A stretch of 8,204 nt of DNA, from the NCBI GenBank assembly GCA_027492445.1, contig JAPUES010000203.1:1-8204 (forward strand). Reading direction: 5' to 3'. The notes below the pieces were generated by a model. It saw nothing but the letters and a program-made list of their open reading frames with translations. It had not been told where the DNA came from and ran no database searches. Positions within the stretch are counted from its first letter, which is position 1, and every line of letters starts with the position of its first letter. This document shows positions 1 through 6,082 of the stretch, in pieces. The position numbers were made by a program, and so were the translations under genes. Origin of the DNA: Sporomusaceae bacterium. GTDB taxonomy: Bacteria > Bacillota > Negativicutes > DSM-13327.

Positions 1-54
1 CCTGCGACCTCTTGATTCGTAGTCAAGCGCTCTATCCAGCTGGGCTACGGAGTC
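1..54 (-). tRNA. tRNA-Arg (anticodon ACG), 3' part beyond window edge
   Basis: Read on the minus strand, the 5' end lies at 54. The order is: acceptor strand GACTCCG (54-48), TA at positions 8-9, D arm GCCC...GAGC with loop AGCTGGATA, anticodon stem CTTGA/TCAAG closing the loop CTACGAA, variable loop AGGTC, and the first T-stem strand GCAGG ending at base 1. The anticodon ACG (complement of 18-20) decodes CGN arginine codons once A34 is edited to inosine. About 54 nt are present; the rest of the T arm, the 3' acceptor strand and any encoded CCA lie outside. The D stem has one C-A mismatch (12-23), which I believe is tolerated in this tRNA type. Identity is firm; only completeness is unseen. 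Confidence 0.95.
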
Positions 55-93
55 ACATTCGTCAGTAAATACATTGATTTATCGACAAAAAAT

Positions 94-122
94 ATCTTAC
101 CATAATTGCATCTCCAAGTCAA
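94..122 (-). promoter_or_regulatory. Sigma-A-type promoter for tRNA-Arg
   Basis: On the minus strand a TTGACT -35 (complement of 117-122) is separated by exactly 17 nt from a TAAGAT -10 (complement of 94-99). A TG one base upstream of the -10 makes it an extended -10. Transcription would begin near 87, giving a leader of about 33 nt before the mature tRNA 5' end at 54. Position and quality fit the tRNA and no other gene. Confidence 0.75.
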
Positions 123-207
123 GAATAATTTCTACTATTGTCTACCCTTTTTAGCAGGATAATCTTAATTTCTAATTTTATTTTGTCGACAATTCACACA
201 CAATGTA

Positions 208-368
208 TGTGGATAAAATTATCCACATGGAATTATCCACAGTTTTTTCTTCATTTCGCCTCTAAAAATCCTTTATCCTTGCGAAATATTATCCTTTTTT
301 AAGAAGTTATCCACAATTATCCCCACATTGTTAATAATTTTGTTGATAAGTTTGTGAATTGTGTATAA
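208..368. other. Cluster of DnaA-box sequences in intergenic DNA
   Basis: Exact TTATCCACA 9-mers occur on the plus strand at 219-227, 233-241 and 307-315, and on the minus strand at 208-216. A TTATACACA (fits TTATNCACA) lies on the minus strand at 360-368. One-mismatch versions are TTATCCCCA at 317-325 (plus) and TTATCAACA at 341-349 (minus). The 208-216 and 219-227 boxes face each other as a perfect 10-bp inverted repeat (207-216 and 219-228) with a 2-nt spacer. The surrounding DNA is very AT-rich. The 9-mer is the established binding site of the initiator DnaA. I see no dnaA, dnaN or rpmH here, so calling it an origin is not justified; a DnaA-titrating or regulatory cluster is an alternative. 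The 360-368 box overlaps the T-tract of the ppk terminator and may be incidental. Confidence 0.7.
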
Positions 369-406
369 AAGTAGGGCAGACTTGATTGTTATCAACTTTG
401 CCCTAC
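367..406 (-). terminator. Intrinsic terminator of ppk1
   Basis: A stem-loop starts 12 bases beyond the ppk1 stop codon. Arms are 371-386 and 391-406: an outer perfect 8-bp block GTAGGGCA/TGCCCTAC, two mismatches, then an inner TTGAT/ATCAA block, closed by a 4-nt loop (387-390). On the minus strand it is followed by TTTT (370-367) and AT-rich sequence. It separates ppk1 from the DnaA-box cluster and the tRNA gene, so ppk1 is likely a single-gene transcript at its 3' end. Confidence 0.8.
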
Positions 407-418
407 GAATCCTTATTT

Positions 419-2488
419 TTATAGCCAGCCCATTAAATTTTCAAGCTCATTAGTTCTATTTTTTGCTTCTTGACATAATTCCTCTTGGCTATTGATAGCG
501 ACCCCTCTCCTAGGGACACGCCGATATTGTCCATCTTGCCTCATTGCATAAGCTTTACAATTATCCTTAAGCATAATCTCTAGAATTCCTTTGACGCGCA
601 AGAGAATTTCTTGATCTTCAATCGGAAACAACAATTCCACCCGTTCACTTAGATTCCGTTTCATCCAATCAGCACTGGATAAATACATTTTGGGAATACC
701 GCCATTACCAAAATATATAATACGGTGATGTTCTAAGAATCGTCCTACAATACTCCGTACAGTAATATTATGGCTAACCCCGGCAATTCCTGGTCGCAAG
801 GAACAAATCCCACGTACAATCAGTTCAATCTTAACACCTTTGGTAGAGGCTTCATATAATTTAAGAATAATCTCCTTATCTAATAAGGAATTCATTTTCG
901 CAATAATATGTCCGCCTTTGCCACTTTCCGCAAATGCAATCTCTTGATCAATCCGTTCCTTTAAACCTTTCCGTAAGTTAATGGGAGCAACCACCAATTT
1001 CCCCCATGAAGGTGGCTGTGAATAACCTAGTAGCATATTAAAAAAATTCGAAGCATCAGCTCCAATCTGTTCATTTGCGGTAAATAAACTCATATCCGAA
1101 TACATGCGAGCTGTTGTATCATTGTAGTTTCCTGTGCCCATATGAATATAACGCCTTATATAGTCACCTTCCCGGCGAATAATCAATGCCATTTTCCCAT
1201 GCACTTTTAAGCCCACTAAACCATAAATAACATGACAACCAGCATCTTCTAAGCGCCGAGCCCATAATATATTATTTTCCTCATCAAAGCGAGCTCTAAC
1301 TTCTACAACAACCGTTACCTGTTTACCATTCTCCGCGGCCTTCGCCAAGGCCTTTACAATCGAAGAGTTGCCACTTACTCGATACAAGGTTTGTTTAATA
1401 GCAAGTACATGCGGATCAATGGAGGCTTGGCGAATAAACTCGACTACAGGCAAAAAAGATTCATATGGATGATGAAGCAAAATATCCTTCTCACGAATAA
1501 GATCAACTAAATGTTCTGTTGCCTTTAGTTCAATGGGAATCTGTGGCGTAAAGGGTTCATAACGCAAATGATCATATCCTGGCCAATCGGCAACTTTCAT
1601 TAAGCAAGAAACATCAATTCGTCCTGAAATTTCATAAACATCCTGGGTCGCAATTTTAAAGACAGTTAGTAAAAATTCTTTCAAAAAAGTTTTATTGGTC
1701 TTATTAAGTTCTAGCCTTACAGCCTCTCCTCGCTTGCGTTGCTGCAAGGATTTTTCCACTTCGACTAGCAAATCTTCTGCACCTTCCCCATCAATCAGTA
1801 AATCCGCATTGCGAGTAATGCGAAAAGGTATTACTTCTTTAATGAGATAACCACAAAATAAGTAGGTACAATAACTCGTAATAATATCTTCTAAAAAAAT
1901 AAAGTGGTTACCCATTCCCTGGTCTGGTACTTCGATAATCCGCGGCAATACACTAGGTACGGGAATAATCGCAATCTGACTTTCTTCTGTTTTCCGACTT
2001 AGGAGCACTGCTAAATTTAAGCTTTTGTTGGCTAACAAGGGAAAAGGGTGACTAGAGTTAATAGCTAAAGGCGTTAAAATAGGATAAATGGTATTATAAA
2101 AATAGTCATCTAGCCATTGACGACTAGACAAAGATAAACTTTCTATAGGAGGAAAAAAGATTTGTTCCTCCTCCATACAATTAATAATCTTTTTAAAAAT
2201 TCGATATTGCTTGCTTACCAATTTTCGCACACTACTATCGATTTGTTCCAATTGTTGAGCAGCATTAAGGCCTGTATCATCCTTTTTCCTCGTACCACTT
2301 TCTACTTGCTGTTTCAAACCAGCAACACGAATCATGAAAAACTCATCTAAATTGGTACTTGTAATCACAATAAACTTTAGTCGTTCTAGTAAGGGCTTAC
2401 TAAGATCATCGGCTTCATTTAAAACTCTCTCATTAAACTTCAGCCAACTTAATTCCCGGTTTAAGAAATGCTCTTCCTTATCAAACAT
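419..2488 (-). CDS. ppk1: Polyphosphate kinase 1 (complete)
   Basis: This 689-residue protein has the usual length and architecture of Ppk1, which reversibly moves the gamma-phosphate of ATP onto growing inorganic polyphosphate through a phosphohistidine. The N domain opens with FLNRELSWLKFNERVL (8-23) and includes STNLDEFFMIRVAGL (44-58). The middle domain leads to the ADWPGYDHLRY region (300-310). The first phospholipase-D-like catalytic domain has AIKQTLYRVSG (363-373), RARFDEENN (398-406) and GLKVHGK (426-432), where His430 matches the autophosphorylated E. coli His435. The second has GRFLEHHRI (582-590), where His587 matches E. coli His592 with the same 157-residue spacing, and YLSSADWMKRN (602-612). 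The ATG at 2488 is preceded by an AGGGTGG ribosome binding site (2493-2499), and the family's normal N-terminus starts there. It is transcribed away from ppx. No truncation or missing catalytic residue is seen. Confidence 0.97.
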   Translation of the reverse strand: MFDKEEHFLNRELSWLKFNERVLNEADDLSKPLLERLKFIVITSTNLDEFFMIRVAGLKQQVESGTRKKDDTGLNAAQQLEQIDSSVRKLVSKQYRIFKKIINCMEEEQIFFPPIESLSLSSRQWLDDYFYNTIYPILTPLAINSSHPFPLLANKSLNLAVLLSRKTEESQIAIIPVPSVLPRIIEVPDQGMGNHFIFLEDIITSYCTYLFCGYLIKEVIPFRITRNADLLIDGEGAEDLLVEVEKSLQQRKRGEAVRLELNKTNKTFLKEFLLTVFKIATQDVYEISGRIDVSCLMKVADWPGYDHLRYEPFTPQIPIELKATEHLVDLIREKDILLHHPYESFLPVVEFIRQASIDPHVLAIKQTLYRVSGNSSIVKALAKAAENGKQVTVVVEVRARFDEENNILWARRLEDAGCHVIYGLVGLKVHGKMALIIRREGDYIRRYIHMGTGNYNDTTARMYSDMSLFTANEQIGADASNFFNMLLGYSQPPSWGKLVVAPINLRKGLKERIDQEIAFAESGKGGHIIAKMNSLLDKEIILKLYEASTKGVKIELIVRGICSLRPGIAGVSHNITVRSIVGRFLEHHRIIYFGNGGIPKMYLSSADWMKRNLSERVELLFPIEDQEILLRVKGILEIMLKDNCKAYAMRQDGQYRRVPRRGVAINSQEELCQEAKNRTNELENLMGWL

Positions 2489-2566
2489 ATTGCCACCCTA
2501 CTTATGCTAAAATTCCATTAATGATGTATTTGTTCGTCATAAATTCCGATATTTCCTGCCATAGTA

Positions 2567-2604
2567 GTATTAAACGCCTTACAGCAATGTTAAATTATTG
2601 TAAA
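2567..2604 (-). promoter_or_regulatory. Candidate ppk1 promoter with PhoP-box-like direct repeat
   Basis: On the minus strand, TTTACA (complement of 2599-2604), five bases, and TTAACA (complement of 2588-2593) form an 11-bp-spaced direct repeat. This matches the layout of Gram-positive PhoP boxes (TT-A-CA hexamers about 5 bp apart). The second hexamer could also be a -35 element, with TAATAC (complement of 2567-2572) as -10 after a short 15-nt spacer. The ppk1 ATG is about 80 bp downstream. Control by phosphate starvation would suit a polyphosphate gene, but only two of the usual four repeats are visible and the promoter spacing is not ideal. It is a candidate, not an identification. Confidence 0.4.
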
Positions 2605-2678
2605 TTAACCGATTTTTTTCTCCCTTACTGCAATTAAAAAATTTTTATTTAAAAGTCCTCCCCTTATCGAAAGGATTT

Positions 2679-2704
2679 TTGCTAGATAGTGCTAATACTA
2701 GCAA
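2679..2704. promoter_or_regulatory. Inverted repeat upstream of ppx, possible operator
   Basis: TTGCTAG (2679-2685) and CTAGCAA (2698-2704) are perfect 7-bp inverted arms separated by 12 nt, ending 40 bp before the ppx start. A TATAAA (2705-2710) follows directly and could be a -10, but no -35 sits at the right distance; TTGCTA as -35 would need a 20-nt spacer. The repeat may bind a regulator of ppx; no known factor is recognised. Confidence 0.3.
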
Positions 2705-2744
2705 TATAAATACTTGTACTAGTGGATAAAGGAGAGCTGAACGC

Positions 2745-4262
2745 ATGAGCAAACGAATCGCCATTATTGACTTGGGATCAAACTCCGCCCGTCTTATTAT
2801 TGTAGAAATATATCCAAATAGAGCCTATAATCTTATCTATCATCAAAAGGAAACGGTCCGCATTAGCCAGGGTGCTGATAAAAATCGACAGTTGCAACCA
2901 GAAGCGATGGTTCGTGCTATGACTCTCTTACAAAGTTTTGCCCATGTTTGCCGCTTGCATCAAGCGGATACAATTTTAGCCGTAGGAACAGCAGCCTTGC
3001 GCAACGCCACCAATGGCGATGAATTTGTAAAATTAGTACAGCAAGAAACAGGCATTGTTATTAAAATCATTAGCGGTGAGACAGAAGCTAAACTTGGCTA
3101 CATCGGAGCAATCAATACTCTTGACGTTACAGATGCTGTGTTGTTTGACCTAGGTGGTGGCAGCACAGAGCTTACACTGATAAAAGACCGTAAAGCCGAA
3201 AAGTTTATTAGCCTTCCCTTTGGCGCTGTTACCCTCACAGAACGTTTTAACTTACATAATAAAGCGAGTGAATCACAATTAGCCAGCCTTGATAAATTCA
3301 TTGTGGAGCAATTAGCAACTGTGCCTTGGATTAAGAACTTAAACGTTCCCCTCATCGGCATTGGCGGAACGGCTAGAGGCATCGGTAAAATGGAACAAAA
3401 GCGCAACAATTATCCCCTACTAAAACTACATAATTATCGCACTAGTTCTATTGCTTTCTACTTACTCTGGCAGGATATTAAGGCTATGTCCTGTGACCAA
3501 CGGCGAAAAATTCCTGGTCTTAGTAATGATCGTGCCGACATTATTTTATCCGGTCTTTCTATTGTTAAAAACTTATTTGAACAAATTCAAAGTACCCAGC
3601 TTATTATTAGTAGCTGCGGCGTACGGGAAGGATTATTCCTTCAGTATTATTTATCCCAAGAAGGACAGACGGAAACTACTACTGATCCTCTGCTACGAAG
3701 CACACATAACACTTTATTGTCTTACCATGCTAACATTAGCCATGCTTATCATGTTGCGAAACTTGCTACAAATTTATTTGATGATTGCCAAGCTGCCTTA
3801 GGTTTACAATCTAGCGATAAGAGGCTCTTGTACGTTGCCGCAGTACTTCATGATATTGGCATTAGTATCAACTATTATGACCATGCTCGCCACAGTGTCT
3901 ATTTAATAGAAAATGCTCGCCTGTTTGGTCTTTCCCACCGTGAGCAAATTATGTTATCCCTCATCGCTGGATGGCATCATAGTTCTTCTGCGAAACATAC
4001 CAACAATAAGCTTTATAATGAATTTTTAGATGAAAGCAATTGGCAAACAGCTCGCAAACTTGGCCTCTTATTGGCGCTAGCGGAAAGTCTTGACACCACC
4101 CAAATGACCCTTGTGGAGAAAACAAGCACTACCTTTACCAATAAGCAAGCTCGCCTTACTTTGACTACCAAACAAGCTATTCCTTTAGAATTGCAATCCA
4201 TACAAAAACACAGTAAATGGTTTAAGAAAGAAACGGGTTTAGAATTAATCATTAATGAATAA
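2745..4262 (+). CDS. ppx: Exopolyphosphatase / pppGpp phosphohydrolase family protein with HD domain
   Basis: This 505-residue protein belongs to the Ppx/GppA branch of the actin-like (ASKHA) phosphatases, which release terminal phosphate from polyphosphate and, in some members, convert pppGpp to ppGpp. Visible motifs are IDLGSNSARL (8-17), SGETEAKLGY (110-119) carrying the conserved catalytic-region glutamate, FDLGGGSTEL (134-143), and the glycine-rich IGIGGTARGIGKME (204-217). The C-terminal half has an HD-type helical domain with LHDIG (368-372) and AGWHHSS (408-414), as in full-length E. coli Ppx (513 aa). The short single-domain forms lack it. The ATG at 2745 follows GGAG (2731-2734). 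The gene diverges from ppk1, so synthesis and breakdown of polyphosphate sit side by side but on separate transcripts. Whether it prefers polyphosphate or pppGpp cannot be told from sequence; the ppk1 neighbour favours polyphosphate. Confidence 0.93.
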   Translation: MSKRIAIIDLGSNSARLIIVEIYPNRAYNLIYHQKETVRISQGADKNRQLQPEAMVRAMTLLQSFAHVCRLHQADTILAVGTAALRNATNGDEFVKLVQQETGIVIKIISGETEAKLGYIGAINTLDVTDAVLFDLGGGSTELTLIKDRKAEKFISLPFGAVTLTERFNLHNKASESQLASLDKFIVEQLATVPWIKNLNVPLIGIGGTARGIGKMEQKRNNYPLLKLHNYRTSSIAFYLLWQDIKAMSCDQRRKIPGLSNDRADIILSGLSIVKNLFEQIQSTQLIISSCGVREGLFLQYYLSQEGQTETTTDPLLRSTHNTLLSYHANISHAYHVAKLATNLFDDCQAALGLQSSDKRLLYVAAVLHDIGISINYYDHARHSVYLIENARLFGLSHREQIMLSLIAGWHHSSSAKHTNNKLYNEFLDESNWQTARKLGLLLALAESLDTTQMTLVEKTSTTFTNKQARLTLTTKQAIPLELQSIQKHSKWFKKETGLELIINE

Positions 4263-4273
4263 CTATAAACCTG

Positions 4274-4345
4274 AACCACTTTGGCATCAGTATTCTTATT
4301 ATCTAAAATGGAGGAATACTTAGCCTGAGTGGTTTCTTTATTTTC
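4274..4345 (+). terminator. Probable terminator after ppx
   Basis: A long interrupted hairpin begins 11 bases after the ppx stop. The outer arms are AACCACT (4274-4280) and AGTGGTT (4328-4334); GGC/GCC pairs follow after a mismatch; the inner arms are AGTATTC (4289-4295) and GAATACT (4314-4320) around a 14-18 nt loop. It is followed by a T-rich run (4333-4344). The stem is AT-rich and interrupted, so it is weaker than the ppk1 terminator, but its position between ppx and the tetR promoter fits termination. Confidence 0.55.
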
Positions 4346-4367
4346 CACCCTTTTATCGCTATTATCA

Positions 4368-4396
4368 TTGACATTAATTTTAATAATTGGTAAACT
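4368..4396 (+). promoter_or_regulatory. Promoter of the tetR-hlyD-permease operon
   Basis: A perfect -35 TTGACA (4368-4373) is followed after exactly 17 nt by TAAACT (4391-4396), with a TG one base upstream of the -10. Transcription would start near 4403, inside the palindromic operator at 4390-4417. It lies about 46 bp upstream of the TTG start of tetR. No second promoter is evident in the 38-bp gap before hlyD, so this one probably serves the whole operon. Confidence 0.8.
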
Positions 4397-4417
4397 AACT
4401 ATCGTTAGGTAGTTTAC
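4390..4417. promoter_or_regulatory. 28-bp palindromic operator, likely TetR binding site
   Basis: The arms GTAAACTA and TAGTTTAC are perfectly complementary over 8 bp. The inner part also pairs, with only two mismatched pairs among the 14 symmetric positions. The palindrome covers the -10 and the predicted start site. TetR-family dimers typically bind such palindromes at their own promoter, and the repressor gene begins 24 bp downstream. Autorepression of the operon, lifted by a ligand, is the natural inference. Confidence 0.78.
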
Positions 4418-4441
4418 TCGTTAAAAATTGGAGATGTTATA

Positions 4442-5020
4442 TTGACTGCAAAAAGAATTCAGGAAACGGCACTAAAGTACTTCGCCGAAAAGGGTTATGA
4501 AGCTACTACCTTAGGAGATATTGCTGGAGCAATTGGTATCAAAAAACCTTCTATTTACGCCCATTATGCTAGTAAGATGGACTTGTTTCTAGCAATTGTA
4601 GAGAAAAACAGCATGGACTATTCCCAATGCTGGCGGCAAGCTCTCGATGCTACCGCCCATTTGCCTGCCGATGAGCATCTTTACAAATTATTTTGTTTAA
4701 TAAGTCAGTATTATATTACTAACAAAGTAATAATGGCTTTTTGGGTTAGGCTGTGGATGTTTCCACCTGCTGACTGTCCTATTGATATCTCGGCATCTTT
4801 AAAAACACTTAATCATCAATTCATTATGGAAATATCCGCTATTTTTGCAGAAGGTAGTAACCGAAAAATTTTACGCCAGGCGGAACCAACTGAATTGGCA
4901 CATGCTTATTTTTGCCTGCTTGATGGTTATTTGATGCGCAGCATTTGCTATCCTGATTTTGATTACCAAAAAGCACTACCGGAAATTTGGCAGTGCTTTG
5001 AAGCTGGTATCAAGATCTAA
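4442..5020 (+). CDS. TetR/AcrR-family transcriptional repressor
   Basis: The 192-residue product has the family's N-terminal DNA-binding domain: helix 1 RIQETALKYFAEKGYEATT (5-23), then the helix-turn-helix LGDIAGAIGIKKPSIYAHY (24-42) ending in the typical YxHYxSK turn. The remaining 145 residues are a divergent, helical ligand-binding and dimerisation domain rich in aromatic residues and cysteine; its ligand cannot be predicted. The start is TTG at 4442, chosen because GGAG (4430-4433) lies 8 nt upstream and because helix 1 begins at the usual distance from the N-terminus. It is the first gene of an operon with an adaptor and two permeases and lies directly behind a palindromic operator overlapping its promoter. 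The likely role is a local repressor that responds to a compound exported by the transporter. Confidence 0.92.
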   Translation: MTAKRIQETALKYFAEKGYEATTLGDIAGAIGIKKPSIYAHYASKMDLFLAIVEKNSMDYSQCWRQALDATAHLPADEHLYKLFCLISQYYITNKVIMAFWVRLWMFPPADCPIDISASLKTLNHQFIMEISAIFAEGSNRKILRQAEPTELAHAYFCLLDGYLMRSICYPDFDYQKALPEIWQCFEAGIKI

Positions 5021-5058
5021 TTTTTGTATCTTTAATAAAATTTTAGGAGGAATCATTC

Positions 5059-6081
5059 ATGTTAAGAAATTGGCGCAATTCCAAAATGACAACCTTTATT
5101 TTTTTAAATCTGATGCTATTTTTATTCACTAGCACTCTTAGTGGTTGCAGCAAGAATACTGCTAACCAAGAAGTATGGGGTCGGGCAGAAGCCAAAGAGG
5201 TGGATATTAATTCTAAGATTCCTGGGCGAGTTACGAATCTCTTAGTGAAGGAAGGAGATCTAGTCGAAAAGGGTCAATTGCTTGCACGCATTGATAACCG
5301 GGACATTCAGGCCAAAGCCAACCAAGCCAAAGCCGGCGTGCAGGCCTTAGAATCGCAGCTTGCCCAGAGTTCTACGGTAACAGCCTTGCAAGACCAAACT
5401 CTGCAAGCTTCCCTAACATCTGCTAACGCTCAGCTTGATAATGCGAGGGCCAATTTAGTCCTAACGGAACGAGATGTAAATCGTTTTAATGAGCTTGCTG
5501 CTTCTGGAGCAGTTTCCCAGCAAACAGTAGATAGTTACCGCGCCAAATATCAAAGTGCTCAGGCCGCTTATTCCGGGGCGCAGGCTGGAGTGGCTGCGGC
5601 CCAAGCTACCTTGCTACAAAGTAAAGCCAATCGGGAAAACGAAGCTACTATGCAAAGCAAAGTCTCTCAGGCCAAGGCCGCAGTAGAGGAAGTAGAAATA
5701 TACTTAGATGAGACAGAAATTCGTGCACCTTTTTCAGGAATCGTGACTACGAAATACGTAGAGCAAGGGGCGATGATTTCTACAGGAACCCCTATCGTTG
5801 CCATTCAAGATCCTCTTGATAATTGGATTAATATTAAAGTGAAAGAAACAGAACTAGGTAATTATGAGCTCCATCAAGCCCTTACTCTTGAAGGTCGAGA
5901 TGAAAAATTAAAACTCTCAGGCAAGATTATTGACATTAGTAAAAAACCAGAGTTTGCCACCTATCGAGCGACTAGTGAACGAGGTGATAATGACATTATC
6001 ACTTTTAATGTAAAAATTCAGGTCAATTCCGATAAAATACGTCCTGGCATGAGATTTAAACTAATCGATGGCGGCAAGTAA
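5059..6081 (+). CDS. HlyD/membrane-fusion-family efflux adaptor, lipoprotein
   Basis: The 340-residue protein begins with a basic N-terminus, a hydrophobic stretch (11-26) and a lipobox LSGC with Cys30 as the likely lipidated residue; Ser follows at +2. The first half of a lipoyl/biotinyl-like domain covers about 47-80 (INSKIPGRVTNLLVKEGDLV), and the second half about 219-250 (TEIRAPFSGIVTTKYVEQGA). Between them, about 82-215, lies an Ala/Gln-rich alpha-helical hairpin predicted as coiled coil. A beta-barrel region follows, with FATYRATSERGDNDIITF (299-316), which I associate with YhiI/YbhG-type adaptors. Such proteins link an inner-membrane exporter to an outer-membrane channel, which fits a diderm cell. 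AGGAGG (5045-5050) lies 8 nt before the ATG. The gene starts 38 bp after tetR and ends 1 bp before the permease start, consistent with co-expression. The substrate is unknown. Confidence 0.92.
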   Translation: MLRNWRNSKMTTFIFLNLMLFLFTSTLSGCSKNTANQEVWGRAEAKEVDINSKIPGRVTNLLVKEGDLVEKGQLLARIDNRDIQAKANQAKAGVQALESQLAQSSTVTALQDQTLQASLTSANAQLDNARANLVLTERDVNRFNELAASGAVSQQTVDSYRAKYQSAQAAYSGAQAGVAAAQATLLQSKANRENEATMQSKVSQAKAAVEEVEIYLDETEIRAPFSGIVTTKYVEQGAMISTGTPIVAIQDPLDNWINIKVKETELGNYELHQALTLEGRDEKLKLSGKIIDISKKPEFATYRATSERGDNDIITFNVKIQVNSDKIRPGMRFKLIDGGK

Positions 6082-6082
6082 A

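Noticed and set aside
208..368. Calling the DnaA-box cluster the chromosomal origin
   Set aside because: No dnaA, dnaN, rpmH or gidA-type neighbour is visible, no DnaA-trio is clear, and skew cannot be judged from 8 kb. It is reported only as a box cluster.
1..418. Integration site or mobile element next to the tRNA gene
   Set aside because: tRNA genes are common integration targets, but no integrase, no repeat of the tRNA 3' end and no element boundary is visible; the tRNA 3' end is outside the window.
2162..2350. Small plus-strand open frame inside ppk1
   Set aside because: It is antisense to the conserved N domain of Ppk1, and its product resembles no known family. It is a shadow frame.
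3098..3409. Minus-strand open frame of about 100 codons inside ppx
   Set aside because: It is antisense to the glycine-rich phosphatase motifs of Ppx, which fix the real frame.
3451..3801. Plus-strand open frame of 116 codons in another frame of ppx
   Set aside because: It overlaps the well-supported Ppx frame completely, has no ribosome binding site of note, and its product looks like a frame-shifted shadow.
4274..4334. Riboswitch or structured leader ahead of tetR
   Set aside because: The hairpin lies upstream of the tetR promoter and just after the ppx stop, so it cannot be in the tetR mRNA; it is better read as a terminator.
4013..4348. Minus-strand frame spanning the ppx 3' end and the following gap
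   Set aside because: It would start with GTG inside the probable ppx terminator and run antisense to the HD-domain tail; no family resemblance.
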